Assembly (NCBI RefSeq): GCF_021917145.1
Contig: NW_025813698.1
Location: 22,501-86,500, forward strand
Length of the DNA: 64,000 bases
Source: Hypomesus transpacificus
Lineage: Eukaryota; Chordata; Actinopteri; Osmeriformes; Osmeridae
Direction: 5' to 3'
Below the pieces are notes generated by a model. That model worked only from the letters and a program-made list of their open reading frames with translations, was not told where the DNA came from and ran no database searches. Each line of letters begins with the position of its first letter. Within the stretch, counting starts at the first letter, position 1. Position numbers and translations under genes: made by a program. Below, in pieces: positions 40,690 to 53,597 of this stretch.

Positions 40690-41507
40690 GAACCTCAAAC
40701 AAGTCATTTTTATCGCAAAAGGTGAGTTTTATGTTACAATTTGTGCTAATTGTATGTTCTATAGTTATAATTTGAAGTGTAAGAAAACTTTAACTGTACA
40801 GTACACTTTCATAGCGGATACAATTAGGCTAGCTGGCTAACGTTAGCTAGCTCTAGCTATGTTGCATGTAGCACATCTCGTGTCTGTTGACAGTTTGCTG
40901 TTCCATTAACTCAGATTAACCAGACATGCAATGTTAGCTACGGTAGTGCTGCGGTAAAGGAAGCAATAATGCTATCCACTGTCTAGCTATAAAATTTGTT
41001 TGGCACGCTGTGGTTGTGCTACTTGAGCTAGCTACCTGACATTGCTAGGCTAATGGTTGCTTACAAACTAGACTAGAGCATAGTTAGCTCGGTAGATAGT
41101 ATTAGTAGTGCTAGCCACTAATTTCACGTAACACTACAGTAGTTAAATTAGCAAGCAAGTTGACATGTTCACGTCCTATAGCTACTGTAATCTTGTGATA
41201 CAGGTGGTATTAGTACAACTACCTAGTTAAGTCTTTAGTTAGTTAGCTACCTAGCTACTGTAGATACTACCTTGCCATTTATGCGGTGCCAGATAACTGT
41301 TATAAGAAAAGAAAACATTTACAATTTTAACAAAAACATGCTGGATGCTGCTATATGCAAGCCTGTAATTAGGTTGCTAAACTAAATTGATTTCTCCATG
41401 TCAACATTACTAAGCGCTTGAGACGTTTGTGATTTGTAACACCTTTAGGCTAACACAGGCTATGCAATAAATAATTTTCATATTCCAGTTTCAAAACGGC
41501 TTCAAGA
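40690..41507 (+). other. nrd1: nrd1 5' UTR: non-coding exon end and first intron
   Basis: The donor GCAAAAG|GTGAGT ends a non-coding exon at 40721. The acceptor ATTCCAG starts the next exon at 41489, 19 bp before the ATG. The intron is rich in GCTAGCTA words. Confidence 0.55.
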
Positions 41508-44500
41508 ATGCCTCAGACAAATAAGGCGATAAGTTGTCCTGGCGGTCCAGGACAGGCCTCTGCCCCAGACCGAGGTGAGCCACCACCAATCCCAGACGCT
41601 AGAGATCCGTTGGCAACAGGGGATGGTGCGGAAGCCGTAGCACAGGATCAAGGGGACCTCCATATCATCAAATCTCCCAGTGATCCAAAGAAGTACAGGT
41701 AAAGGTGTTTGAAGTGCAGTGACATCACTTTTGAACTTCACAATGTTGTGTTGTTAGTATGGTGCTATATAGGCCCCTGATACAGGTATGGACACCCAGC
41801 CATCGACACTTATAGCACAGACATGGATAGGTCACACATGCATGAATGTCCTATGAATATCATCTTCATAATTAGTTTTGTGTGTATGTATCTTTTTCAG
41901 CATTGAGTCTGCCTTATTATGGGATATTATCCTAAAATGAGTTAATTAACACAGTCAATTGATTTCAATTCATTTCCATCAAAACAGACCAAAAGTATTT
42001 GACCACTCTACTCCACAGATACATCGAGTTGAGCAATGGCCTACGAGCACTTCTTGTGTCAGACTTCAGTGGTGCTGAAGGGAAGGGAGGAGCTGAGGAT
42101 GAGGAGGATGATGATGAGGAGGATGATGAGGAAGCAGGGGGTGGCGACGAGGAGGAAGAGGAGGGGGACTCGGGCGAGGGAACGGAAGAGGAGGACGAGG
42201 AGGAGGAAGAGGAGCACGACAGTGACTTTGAAGAGCTGGATGAGGAGCATGAGGGGAAACAGAAGAAAAGCTGCTCTGAGAAGCAGGTGTGTGTGTGTGT
42301 GTATACCATATATGCATATCTCAGATTTGCAATGTGTGCGCACTGCTGTGCAGGCCTGATATCAGGTTCTCACCCCCCTCCACCCGCCCCTCTGTGTCCC
42401 AGTCTGCAGCTGCTCTGTGCATCAGTGTAGGCAGCTTCAGCGATCCTGAGGACCTGCCTGGCCTGGCCCATTTCCTCGAGCACAGTGAGGGTTTATTTAT
42501 TTTTTATCAGTCTACCTCCTTTTGTGGTATAGCCGTAGATCTACATTTTTGGTCCATTTCCCTGACCTGACCGTTGCTTTTCAATGTCTCTATCTCTCAT
42601 TCCCTCTTTCTCTCTTGTTCACCCTCTCTTTCATTCTCTTAAGTGGTGTTCATGGGCAGTGAGAAGTACCCAGCAGAAAACGGTTTTGATGCCTTCCTGA
42701 AGAAGCACGGTGGCAGTGACAATGCCTCCACAGACTGCGAGAGGACCATCTTCCAGTTTGACGTGCAGAGGAAGTACTTCCGCGATGCCCTGGACCGGTG
42801 AAGCCAATACAATAATACTTAAATGTTTGTCATAGTTGGCACATCTTGTGTAGATACATTAGGTTTAAGTTATTGTTGTGAAACGTTTTTTGTAAAGATG
42901 AAAATGTAGCCTCCATGACTTTGTACTTGACAAATGTATAAACAGATATTTCATCTCCACTGTGACTAAATGCTGGAAAAGGCAACAGTCTGTTCTTTTG
43001 AGTGAGAGGGAATCATCTCATTCCTGTCTTCAGCAGCTATTGTCTTGAGACTTGAAAGTGGCCTTCAACCTGATCTGGGATGTTCTCCTTTTGTCCCAGG
43101 TGGGCCCAGTTCTTCATCTGTCCCCTGATGATTGAAGACGCCATCGACAGAGAAGTGGAAGCTGTGGACAGTGGTGAGTCTCAGTTTGTGGACCATTAGC
43201 TGGGTCCTGCCTTACTCTACCTAATGTATCTGTTCTCCTAATCTGAAACGTCTAGTCTTGTCAGGTATTTTTAATTCTCAGGGGCACAGTGTATGTAACA
43301 CAGATGTGTGGCCTAGGTCTATCAGGTATGAACCAAGAGATTATTGAATTTGTTCTGCTGTGAGACCTAATGGAAAACTGCCTTCTGGAGTTCCCAGGTC
43401 GTCTTCTCTCACAGATGACTTTTCTCTCACTCTTCCTCCATCCCTCCGGCCCTATAATTGATTTTCCGCCTGTTTCTTTGATGTAGAGTACCAGCTCGCC
43501 AGGCCTTCAGACTCCCATCGTAAGGAGATGCTGTTTGGAAGCCTGGCCAAGCCCAGTCACCCCATGGGCAAATTCTGCTGGGGTAAGGACTCCAGAGAGG
43601 ATTGGTTTTAAATGTTTAACAGCCAGTTTCCCCAGACATGGAATAAGCCTAGTCCCTAGACAAAACGGAAAATGCCCTGACCTCCATATCTCCATTGAAA
43701 AACGTTATAGTCTAGTCCTAGGCTTAATCCATGTCTAGGAAACTGAGCCTTAATGTTTGAGAGCCCAAGACGCAACGTTTCAACATACACATTGCGTCTG
43801 GAGAGCAGCAACGAGCCATATCCTTGTTTTCCTCTGCAGGCAACGCCCAGACTCTGAAGCACGAACCCAGAGAGAAACACATCAACACCTACCAGCGTCT
43901 CAGAGACTTCTGGAAGAGATACTACTCTGCCCACTACATGACCCTCACTGTGCAGTCCAAAGGTCACAACCACAACCCCTATGCCAAGTTAACAAACGCA
44001 AATTAACTCCACAAATCTCTCGATTTGAAGGAAATGTGTGCATGACGTTATTGGTTGTATACTCTGCCGGATCAGTTTTGTTATGTACTTAATTCAGTTT
44101 TAATAGGGAAGCGTGTGCTAGATCACATTAGCGGACTTGTAACATGTCCTGTTTGACTATTAGAAACCCTGGACACGCTGGAGGAGTGGGTGAGGGAAAT
44201 CTTCAGCAATGTTCCCAACAAGTAAGTTCTGACTGGCTGGCTGGCTGGCTGACTGACTGACTGGTCATGGACTCAGTCTACAACTGCGGTCTGGTTTGTA
44301 ACGGTCTTTGTTCCTCATCCTGTGTAGCGGTCAGCCGGCACCAGACTTCTCTGATCTCCAGGATCCCTTCGACACGCCGGCCTTCAACAAGCTCTACAGA
44401 GGTAACGTGGTCCAACACCTCAAATATCAAATCAAATCTCACTTTCTGAATTCTTCTGGTGAGATTCAATTCCCACTTCTTCATTTCCACCTGCACGTCA

Positions 44501-47500
44501 CAATCTCAATGTTTTATATGTGTTTGTGTGTTACAGTGGTTCCTGTGAGGAAGGTGCATGCGCTCACCATCACCTGGGCCTTGCCACCTCAGGGGAAGCA
44601 CTACAGGTGAATGTTCCAGAAGATCCAGGGGTTGTGGGTCTGTCTCCCTGCAGGACTAGCTGGATGACTGACCTGCTGTTTCTTGTCCCTCAGGGTGAAG
44701 CCCTTGCACTACCTCTCCTGGCTGATCGGCCATGAAGGAACCGGAAGCATCCTATCTCTGCTCCGCAAAAAGTGGGTTAACTGTCCCTTTCGTATGTGTG
44801 TCGACGTTGTGTGAGTGTATATGTGTTTAACAGTGTGTTGTGTAAATCTGTGGGTATTATGTGTGTACGTGTGAACATGGGTGGGCATGTCTGTCAAAAT
44901 AGTTTGCAGGAGTCAGGTGGCTGAGTTGTTAGGGAATTGGGCTAGTAATCCGAAGGTTGCCGGTTGATGTGCCAAATGACGTTGTGTCCTTGGGCAAGGC
45001 ACTTCACCCTACTTGCCTCAGGGGAATGTCGCTGTACTTACTGTAAGTCGCTTTGGATAAGAGCGTCTGCGAAATGACTAAATGTGTCAATATGTGTGTT
45101 GGGTCACAGATGCTGGGCGCTGGCTCTGTTTGGAGGGAACAGTGAGACGGGCTTCGACCAGAACGCCACCTACTCCATCTTCTCCATCTCCATCACGCTC
45201 ACCAATGAGGGCTTCCAGAACTTCCACCAGGTCAGACCCCCCCCCCCCCCCCCCTCCTCCCTGCTCTGTTCACACACACAACATCCTCGTCTCACACGGT
45301 CACAAACTAACACACTCACACACACACTCTGGTTTCTGTGTGCAGGTGGTGCATCTGGTGTTCCAGTACCTGAAGATGCTCCAGACCCTCGGTCCTCAAC
45401 AGAGGTTGGAGTCCTCGAAACCTCTAACCCTTCACCCTGTCGCAGCCGAGAGATATCCCTGCCCCTTATGAACAAACCATTTGTCCATTCATCCTGTCTC
45501 TCTGTGGGATTTTCCTCTTGAAAGACCGAAATGTTCATCCTGTCTCACTATCCCGTTTTTTGTGTCTCAGGATTTATGAAGAGATTCAGAAGATAGAAGC
45601 GAATGAGTTTCATTACCAGGAGCAGGTGAGCACCCTCTACTAATCTTTACATGGTTGATGTAACTTTTATTCCTGTATAATATAATCCCTGTAACTTTTA
45701 TCACTGTGTTTGGTAGTGACGTGGTTCTGATCGTGAGTCTCTGTGTGTGTGTGTGTGTGTGTGTTTTATATCGGCGTGTGACCCTCCTGTGTTCCTCTGA
45801 CAGACGGACCCCATTGAGTACGTGGAGAACATCTGTGAGAACATGCAGCTGTTCCCCAAAGAGGACTTCCTGACCGGAGACCAGCTCATGTTTGAGTTCG
45901 ACCCCCAGGTAAGGAGGAGATCCTGGGCTTTACAATTGAGCCCCGGGCAAGCTACACCAACCCCATGCTTTGCTCCCAATGTATTATAAGTAAAGTGTTG
46001 TGTGCCTCTCCCCCTCCCCGTAGGTGATCTCTGCAGCCGTGACCCTGCTGACCCCAGAGAGAGCCAACCTCCTGCTGCTGTCCCCTGAGCACGAGGGACA
46101 CTGCTCTCTCAAGGAGAAGTGGTTTGGCACCAACTACAGCATGGAGGGTACGGCCACCAGCCCCACACACCACCTCCACCAGCCCCACACACCACCTCCA
46201 CCAGCCCCACACACCTCCACCACCAGCCCCACACACCTCCACCACCAGCCCCACACACCTCCACCACCAGCTCCACACACCTCCTCCACCAGCCCCTCAC
46301 ACCTCCTCCACCAGCCCCACACACCTCCTCCACCAGCCCCACACACCTCCTCCACCAGCTCCACACACCTCCTCCACCAGCCCCACACACCTCCTCCACC
46401 AGCCCCTCACACCTCCTCCACCAGCCCCTCACACCTCCATCACCAGCTCCACCAGCCCCTCACACCTCCTCCACCAGCCCCACACACCTCCTCCACCAGC
46501 CCCACACACCTCCTCCACCAGCTCCACACACCTCCTCCACCAGCTCCACACACCTCCTCCACCAGCCCCTCACACCTCCTCCACCAGCCCCACACACCTC
46601 CTCCACCAGCCCCACACACCTCCTCCACCAGCCCCACACACCTCCACCACCAGCCCCACACACCTCCTCCACCAGCTCCACACACCTCCTCCACCAGCCC
46701 CTCACACCTCCTCCACCAGCCCCACACACCTCCACCACCAGCCCCACACACCTCCTCCACCAGCTCCACACACCTCCTCCACCAGCCCCACACACCTCCA
46801 CCACCAGCCCCACACACCTCCTCCACCAGCCCCACACACCTCCTCCACCAGCCCCACACACCTCCTCCACCAGCCCCACACACCTCCACCACCAGCTCCA
46901 CACACCTCCTCCACCAGCCCCACACACCTCCACCACCAGCCCCACACACGTCCTCCACTGGCCCAGTACACACCTCCTCCACCAGCCCCACACACGTCCT
47001 CCACTGGCCCAGTACACACCTCCTCCACCAGCCCCACACACGTCCTCCACTGGCCCAGTACACACCTCCTCCACCAGCCCCACACACGTCCTCCACTGGC
47101 CCAGTACACACCTCCTCCACCAGCCCCACACACGTCCTCCACTGGCCCAGTACACTCCTCCTCCACCAGCCCCACACACGTCCTCCACTGGCCCAGTACA
47201 CACCTCCTCCACCAGCCCCACACACGTCCTCCACTGGCCCAGTACACACCTCCTCCACCAGCCCCACACACGTCCTCCACTGGCCCAGTACACACCTCCT
47301 CCACCAGCCCCACACACGTCCTCCACTGGCCCAGTACACACCTCCACCACCAGCCCCACACACCTCCACCACCAGCCACACACACACCTCCTCCACCAGC
47401 TCCACACACCTCCTCCACCAGCCCCTCACACCTCCTCCACCAGCCCCACACACCTCCACCACCAGCCCCACACACCTCCTCCACCAGCTCCACACACCTC

Positions 47501-50500
47501 CTCCACCAGCCCCACACACCTCCACCACCAGCCCCACACACCTCCTCCACCAGCCCCACACACCTCCTCCACCAGCCCCACACACCTCCACCACCAGCTC
47601 CACACACCTCCTCCACCAGCCCCACACACCTCCACCACCAGCCCCACACACGTCCTCCACTGGCCCAGTACACACCTCCTCCACCAGCCCCACACACGTC
47701 CTCCACTGGCCCAGTACACACCTCCTCCACCAGCCCCACACACGTCCTCCACTGGCCCAGTACACACCTCCTCCACCAGCCCCACACACGTCCTCCACTG
47801 GCCCAGTACACACCTCCTCCACCAGCCCCACACACGTCCTCCACTGGCCCAGTACACACCTCCTCCACCAGCCCCACACACGTCCTCCACTGGCCCAGTA
47901 CACACCTCCTCCACCAGCCCCACACACGTCCTCCACTGGCCCAGTACACACCTCCTCCACCAGCCCCACACACGTCCTCCACTGGCCCAGTACACACCTC
48001 CTCCACCAGCCCCACACACGTCCTCCACTGGCCCAGTACACACCTCCTCCACCAGCCCCACACACGTCCTCCACTGGCCCAGTACACACCTCCTCCACCA
48101 GCCCCACACACGTCCTCCACTGGCCCAGTACACACCTCCTCCACCAGCCCCACACACGTCCTCCACTGGCCCAGTACACACCTCCTCCACCAGCCCCACA
48201 CACGTCCTCCACTGGCCCAGTACATACCTCCTCCACCAGCCCCACACACGTCCTCCACTGGCCCAGTACACACCTCCACCACCAGCCCCACACACCTCCA
48301 CCACCAGCCACACACACACCTCCTCCACCAGCTCCACACACACCTCCTCCACCAGCTCCACACACCTCCTCCACCAGCCCCACACACCTCCACCAACACT
48401 CTGCTACACTTCATTCCTGATTCATCTAAGGGACCCATCCCATTTCTGGGTTCAAAGCTGTTTGAGGTCCTTTGAAGTGCTGTGTGGTGATGGAGGGAGT
48501 GGTGTGGTGTGGTTGTCTCGGCAGATATCCCTGAGGAGTGGGCCCAGCGCTGGGCAGGAGACTTCGACCTCCACCCTGACCTCCATCTGCCTGCAGAGAA
48601 CAAGTTCATTGGTTAGTATCGTCAGTTGTTTTATCCCCGACGCTGAGACTTTAGTATTTTAATTAACGAAGCAATTTATAAGGCAAGATATTTACAAGAT
48701 CGGATTTTTATAAGAATGTGAATCACAACATATTCATTCATAGATGAATGATCTATGATTATGATGATTTCTGCTAGCCGGCCATGATTTCACAACTCGC
48801 TGACCGTCATGTTCCCATAGCTACGGATTTCACTCTGAAGACATCGGACTGCCCCGACACAGACGTTCCGGTCAGGATAGTGAACAACGAGAGAGGCTGT
48901 CTCTGGTTCAAGAAGGACAACAAGTTCAAAATACCCAAAGGTGTGAACGTGTGTGTGTGTGTGTGTGTGTGAATGTGCGTTTGTGATCATGTGACTAACA
49001 CTTAACACTTCCACGTTCCCCTCCCTCCCAGCCTACGTTCGTTTCAACCTCCTCTCCCCGATGATTCAGAAGAGTCCAGAGAAGTAAGCAGCACACGCAC
49101 ACAAATACACACCCGTCGCATTCAGCATCAGCGAGTCACACTAGAAAAAAACGGGAGGAAAACGTGGTCTGATCTGTGGTCGTGCCGTCTCTCCCCCGTT
49201 AGCCTGGTGCTGTTCGATATCTTCATCAACATCCTGGCTCACAACCTGGCGGAGCCGGCCTACGAGGCAGACGTGGCCCAGCTGGAGTACAAATTCATTG
49301 CAGGAGAGCACGGCCTGGTCATCAGGGTCAAGGGCTTCAACCACAAGCTGCCTGTGAGTGGCTCTCACACACACACACACGCAGGGACACAAACATGGCT
49401 GGGGTGTATGTGTGGGGGTCAGGGTCAAGGGCTTCAACCACAAGCTGAAACGCACACAGTACGGTCCTCCCAAGTCGAGGGCCACTCTGTACGCAAACAT
49501 ACTTGTCTCCCGACGCCCTAGCTTGTGTCTCACGCCCCCCCCTCTCCCCCTCCTCGCCCTCCCAGCTGCTGCTGAGCCTCATCGTGGACCACCTGGCCGA
49601 CTTCACGGCCGAGCCTGGCGTCTTCACCATGTTCGCCGAGCAGCTGAAGAAGACCTACTTCAACATCCTCATCAAGCCAGAGAGACTGGGAAAGTAGGTC
49701 TCTCCCTCTCTGTCTCTCTCCAGCTGTCCTGACCTGTCACTAAGGCAGAACCCCAGACTGCCTGTGACTCTTCAGCTCTCTCTCTCTTGCTGTGCCGCTC
49801 CGCTGGGGTGAGTCGGAGGCTGCCTCGTGGTCAAAGTGGCTGAGCGGTTAGGGAGTCGGGCTAGTAATCTGAAGGTTACCGGTTTGATTCCCGGCTGTGC
49901 CAAAATGACGTTGTGTCCTTGGGCAAGGCACTTAACTCTACTTGCCTCGGGGGGGAATGTCCCTGTACTCACTGTAAGTCGCTCTGGATAAGAGCGTCTG
50001 CTAAATGACTACATTTAAAGTCCTGCGTGCAACGTCTGACTTGTGTCTGTCTCGCTTGCCCGTCCCCGACCATCCGTCCCTCATCCGTCTCTTCTCCCCC
50101 GTCCCTCAGGGATGTGCGCCTCCTGATCCTGGAGCACTGCCGCTGGTCCGTCATCCAGAAGTACCAGGCCATCATGCAGGGCCTGACCGTGCATGACCTC
50201 ATGACGTTCGTGGGCGGCCTCAAGGCTGAGCTGTATGTCGAGGGGCTGGTGCAGGGCAACTTCAACAGCGTTGTGAGTCGCCTACGCACACAATCTCACA
50301 CACACACACACACACAACTATTACAGTCTTAAAAAAATAATTTGTATATATATTTAATTAGTAATTTTATTTGTCACTGTTTAATGAAGGATAGGAATTA
50401 ATTTATATGTTTCTCTGCCACATATAGTGATTTCTTAATCCATTTTCCTTCAACAGGAGTCCATGGAGTTTCTGCAGTATTTCATTGAGTAGGTGTCCCA

Positions 50501-53431
50501 TCTCCCTGGCCCCTTGCCTTAGGAAGTCTTCACATCTGTAAACCCGTGTCAGAATCCAAGAGGAGTGGTAACCCTTTTTCTCCTCCCGTCTCCCCCAGCA
50601 AACTGCAGTTCAAGCGTCTGTCAGTAGAGGTCCCCGTTCTGTTCCGAGTGGTGGAGCTGCCTCAGAAGCACCACCTGTGCAAGGTCAAGTCCCTCAACAA
50701 GGGAGACGCCAACTCTGAGGTCACCGTCTACTACCAGGTAGGGACGCACCCTGCGCCTGTCACACGGTGGAGCAGCCCTGCTGCAGGGTTACCACGTGGT
50801 GGTTGTTAAGTACAACAGTGAAGATGATGGTTTGTCTGTGTTCTGTTCTAGTCTGGCCTCAAGAACCTGAGGGATCACACTCTGATGGAGTTACTGGTGG
50901 TGAGTGTTGTTGCCAAGAGACCCTGACTGATATCGCAATTTGTCATCCTCTTTTACAAGTATCCTTGTAATCCTTTTGAGTAAAAGAACTGTTTCAAGGG
51001 GTAGAGAGTTTACAAACGACAATGGCTGAATTTACGGATGTGAGAAAGCCGTTTGTTCATCCACTCAGTGCAGTCAGCAGGAACGTGTTCCCTATGTGTC
51101 GACACCAGCCCTGCGTCCCCCGGCTTCAAGTGGTCCAATAACACAGTTGACTGAGTGTGAAGCACAGGGCCCAGCAGCACAGATAAGAGCTGCTCTTGTT
51201 CCTTCCTGTTTCAGATGCACATGGAGGAGCCCTGCTTCGACTTCCTCAGAACTAAGGAGACACTCGGGTCTGTAGATTATGAGACATATATCAAACAGAG
51301 TATTATAATCTACTATAACATCCTTATCATATTTGGGGTCATGCATCTTATAGAGCAGTGGTTCCCAACCCTGGTCCTCTGGACCCCCTGTCCTGCATGT
51401 TTTAGATGTTTCTCTGCTCCAACACACCTGATTCAAATGAATGGGTTGTTATCCAGCTCTGCAGAAGCCTGTTAACGACCATTCATTTGAATCAGGTGTG
51501 TTGGAGCAGGGAAACATCTAAAACATGCACAACAGGGGATCCAGAGGACATGGGGTTGGAACCACTGTTATAGAGGATAACCCACAAGTCCTTTAAAGAG
51601 AGTACATAAAATAAATTAACGTTTCAATGTTTAGTAACTGACATCAAAGCAAGTTTTGCTTCCAGAGCTGGATGGGGGTGACCTTTGACCTTGTTGTCTG
51701 CAGGTACCAGGTGTACCCCACCTGCAGAAACACCTCCGGGGTCCTTGGCTTCTCAGTCACCGTGGAAACACAGGCCACCAAGTTCAAGTGAGTCCCCGTC
51801 ATCTTGTCGCGTTTGGGATTTAATGGGCCAGGAGGTGTAGAACGCAGCCCAGGGGAACACAGACAAACTCTGGGATGATTTTAAAAGCAACAGTGAACTG
51901 ATGAGGTGACAGGAGGGTCAGTGATGGATAACCTGTGTTGTCAGGGGCAGCACAGAGGAGAAGGATGTCAGCAGCGTATGCAGGTTAGACGGAACAGAGG
52001 GTTAGAACCACAGGCATGTCCATCGGCTGCACAGCCGTCATATGTGCTCATAGGTTGTCTCTGAAGTTGGTTTTAACAGAACCGAAAGGTGAAAGTTGCA
52101 GCGTAAGAGTCACGGGTGAAACGTATTCACACGTATTCCTTTAGCAGACGCTTTTATCCAAAGGGAGGTTCAAATGGTGCATACAGAAAGCAACGCAAGA
52201 GAATTAGGGAAGTCTGATGCAATCTGACCTCACTGAAGTCCACCAGGCACACACAGTTACTCAGTTGAATCCGATATGCTAAACAGGGAATCTCAACCAC
52301 GACAAATCTCTCCCACTGTCCTCCCCCCCATCCTCCCAGCACTGACTTAGTGGAGTCCAAGATCGAGGAGTTCCTGGTGTCGTTCGGGGAGAAGATGAGC
52401 AGCCTGACGGAGGAGGCCTTCCGGACGCAGGTCACCGCCCTCATCAAGCTGAAGGAGTGTGAGGACACGCACCTGGGAGAGGAGGTGGACCGCAACTGGT
52501 TCGAGGTGGTCACCCAGCAGTACGTCTTTGACAGGCTCAGCAAGGAGGTGCGTTCCCCCTCCGGCCCTGCAGGGGGCGCCAACCCCCAGCAGCACCTATC
52601 ATGACTGACCACCGCGATTCTGTTAGAACACTGCACTGCTGATTCTTAACCGTCTAAAAAAAAAAAGCGCATGGTACCTTTTGATGCAAATGTATGATGT
52701 CTGTTAAGTTTATTTATCACTGCTCCCATCAGATATCCAAAATTGGGTGCAAACTGATTCAGGCTACGTAGACAGTTCTACATCCACAGATAACCCCTTA
52801 TCTTATCATTGTGCCATGTGTGTTATATAGAAGAGCAGTATGTCGTGTCTCACTCCTGTTTATCTGTGTGTGTGTGCGCTGCAGATTGAAGCCCTGAAGA
52901 TCATCACCAAAGCAGAGCTGGTGTCCTGGTTCATGGAGCACAGGGATTCCTCAAGCAGGAGACTCAGTGTTCATGTAAGTGCGTGCGTGCGCGTGTGTGT
53001 GAAAGAGAGAGTGTGAGTGAGTCAGACGTGGTGGTTAGAGTAATAGTATCTAGATTAGAGCGACAAGTGCGTGTTGAATAGGAAATCTTACCGAGAATAT
53101 CAACGTGTTAACATGGCGAGTCATTGGTCGTGACTGGCCGAGAGAGAGAGAGAGAGAATCTGTAGGGCAGTCATCCATCCAGCTGACCCCTCGCTGACCC
53201 CTCTCTCCCTCCCAGGTGGTGGGCTTTGGCGAGGAGGAGGACGGGCCGGCTGAGCAGCCCTCCTGCAGCCCTGCAGGCCAGGGCCCCGGGAAGGCCTCCT
53301 CCTACGGCGAGGTGTCCAGGCTCACCTTCCTGCCCGCTTCGCCTGCGCTCCCCGACGTCACCCTCATCACCGACATCCGCGCGTTCACCTCCTCCCTCAC
53401 CCTCCACCCCTACCACAAAATCCTCAAGTAA
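41508..53431 (+). CDS. nrd1: Nardilysin (N-arginine dibasic convertase), M16 metallopeptidase, 30 coding exons, 1100 aa
   Basis: Zinc endopeptidase that cleaves before Arg in dibasic sites and enhances ectodomain shedding. Exons: 41508-41698, 42019-42286, 42403-42484, 42644-42797, 43100-43173, 43487-43582, 43840-43962, 44164-44221, 44328-44401, 44537-44606, 44694-44771, 45110-45230, 45346-45404, 45571-45625, 45804-45908, 46024-46147, 48525-48611, 48821-48940, 49032-49083, 49203-49353, 49566-49693, 50110-50272, 50457-50488, 50599-50737, 50852-50899, 51215-51267, 51704-51787, 52340-52547, 52885-52974, 53216-53431. The 3303 nt stay in phase. The zinc motif HFLEH is at residues 176-180 and the third ligand is probably Glu257, giving the M16 spacing HxxEH-X76-E. 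Residues about 84-143 form the D/E-rich insert that separates nardilysin from insulysin. The C-terminal half keeps LAEPAYEADVAQLEY and EECEDTHLGEEVDRNW-like segments (here KECEDTHLGEEVDRNW). Polyadenylation hexamer near 53592. The human protein is slightly longer. Confidence 0.96.
42287..42304 (+). repeat. (GT)n at an nrd1 splice donor
   Basis: The donor after the acidic-domain exon (AAGCAG|GTGTGTGT) is embedded in a short GT repeat. Confidence 0.85.
43624..43745. mobile_element. Short inverted-repeat MITE in nrd1 intron
   Basis: The left arm CAGTTTCCCCAGACATGGAA, with TAAGCCTAGTCCCTAGAC, pairs with the right end GTCTAGTCCTAGGCTTAATC, CATGTCTAGGAAACTG. The arms are about 38 bp in a 122-bp element. 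The ends look like a MITE type that is abundant in fish genomes; I could not define target duplications. Confidence 0.75.
44911..45085 (+). mobile_element. tRNA-derived SINE with L2-type tail, forward
   Basis: The head GTGGCTGAGTTGTTAGGGAA, then GGGCTAGTAATCCGAAGGTT, is followed by TGTCCTTGGGCAAGGCACTT and the tail GTCGCTTTGGATAAGAGCGT. Same family as 9061, 49837 and 55177. It lies in an nrd1 intron, ending 24 bp before an exon. Confidence 0.88.
46153..48403 (+). repeat. 2.2-kb two-level minisatellite in nrd1 intron
   Basis: The base unit is about 22 bp (CCTCCTCCACCAGCCCCACA plus CA). A derived 46-bp unit adds a diverged partner, CGTCCTCCACTGGCCCAGTA plus CACA. Order: 22-bp block 46153-46945, nine 46-bp units 46946-47345, 22-bp block 47346-47648, about fourteen 46-bp units 47649-48268, and a short 22-bp tail. 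The second 22-bp block nearly repeats the end of the first, so a larger A-B module was itself duplicated. The array begins six bases inside the intron, at the donor of the exon ending 46147. All three + frames and the minus frames stay open because the unit lacks stops. Confidence 0.95.
49837..50016 (+). mobile_element. tRNA-derived SINE with L2-type tail, forward
   Basis: The head GTGGCTGAGCGGTTAGGGAG, a clear B box GGTTTGATTCCC, then TGTCCTTGGGCAAGGCACTT and the tail GTCGCTCTGGATAAGAGCGT. This is the best-preserved member in the window. It lies in an nrd1 intron. Confidence 0.9.
51356..51567. mobile_element. Complete non-autonomous hAT element (212 bp) with 8-bp target duplication
   Basis: The ends CAGTGGTTCCCAACCCTGGT and its inverse (GGTTGGAACCACTG) belong to terminal inverted repeats of about 85-90 bp that fill nearly the whole element. 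The 8-bp direct duplication TTATAGAG flanks it at 51348-51355 and 51568-51575, the hAT signature. It has no coding capacity and lies in an nrd1 intron. Confidence 0.93.
52136..52175 (-). mobile_element. L2/SINE tail fragment in nrd1 intron
   Basis: CCTTTAGCAGACGCTTTTAT, followed by CCAAAGG, matches the inverted tail of the local SINE family. Confidence 0.45.
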
Positions 53432-53591
53432 ACCCCCACACACACACCCCGACCTTGGGCGGAGTGGGAGATGGTGTCAGACGTCTTGTATCTCAGGATG
53501 ACAAGGCCCTGGTACCATGTGGCTTCTTCAGAAGGGAAACTCCTGCCTGCCTCCCTCCCCTTTCTCCCCCCTCTCTTCTCTCGATCAAAAT

Positions 53592-53597
53592 AATAAA
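53592..53597 (+). terminator. Candidate nrd1 polyadenylation signal
   Basis: AATAAA (within AATAATAAAGGG) lies about 160 bp after the nrd1 stop. Confidence 0.55.

Noticed and set aside
44911-45085. tRNA gene
   Set aside because: A- and B-box-like sequences are present, but there is no closing acceptor stem and a SINE body with L2 tail follows; the same element occurs four times.
46024-48662. Very long ORFs (up to about 850 codons) on both strands
   Set aside because: They translate the nrd1 intronic minisatellite, whose 22- and 46-bp units lack stop codons; all frames are open and the peptide is low complexity.
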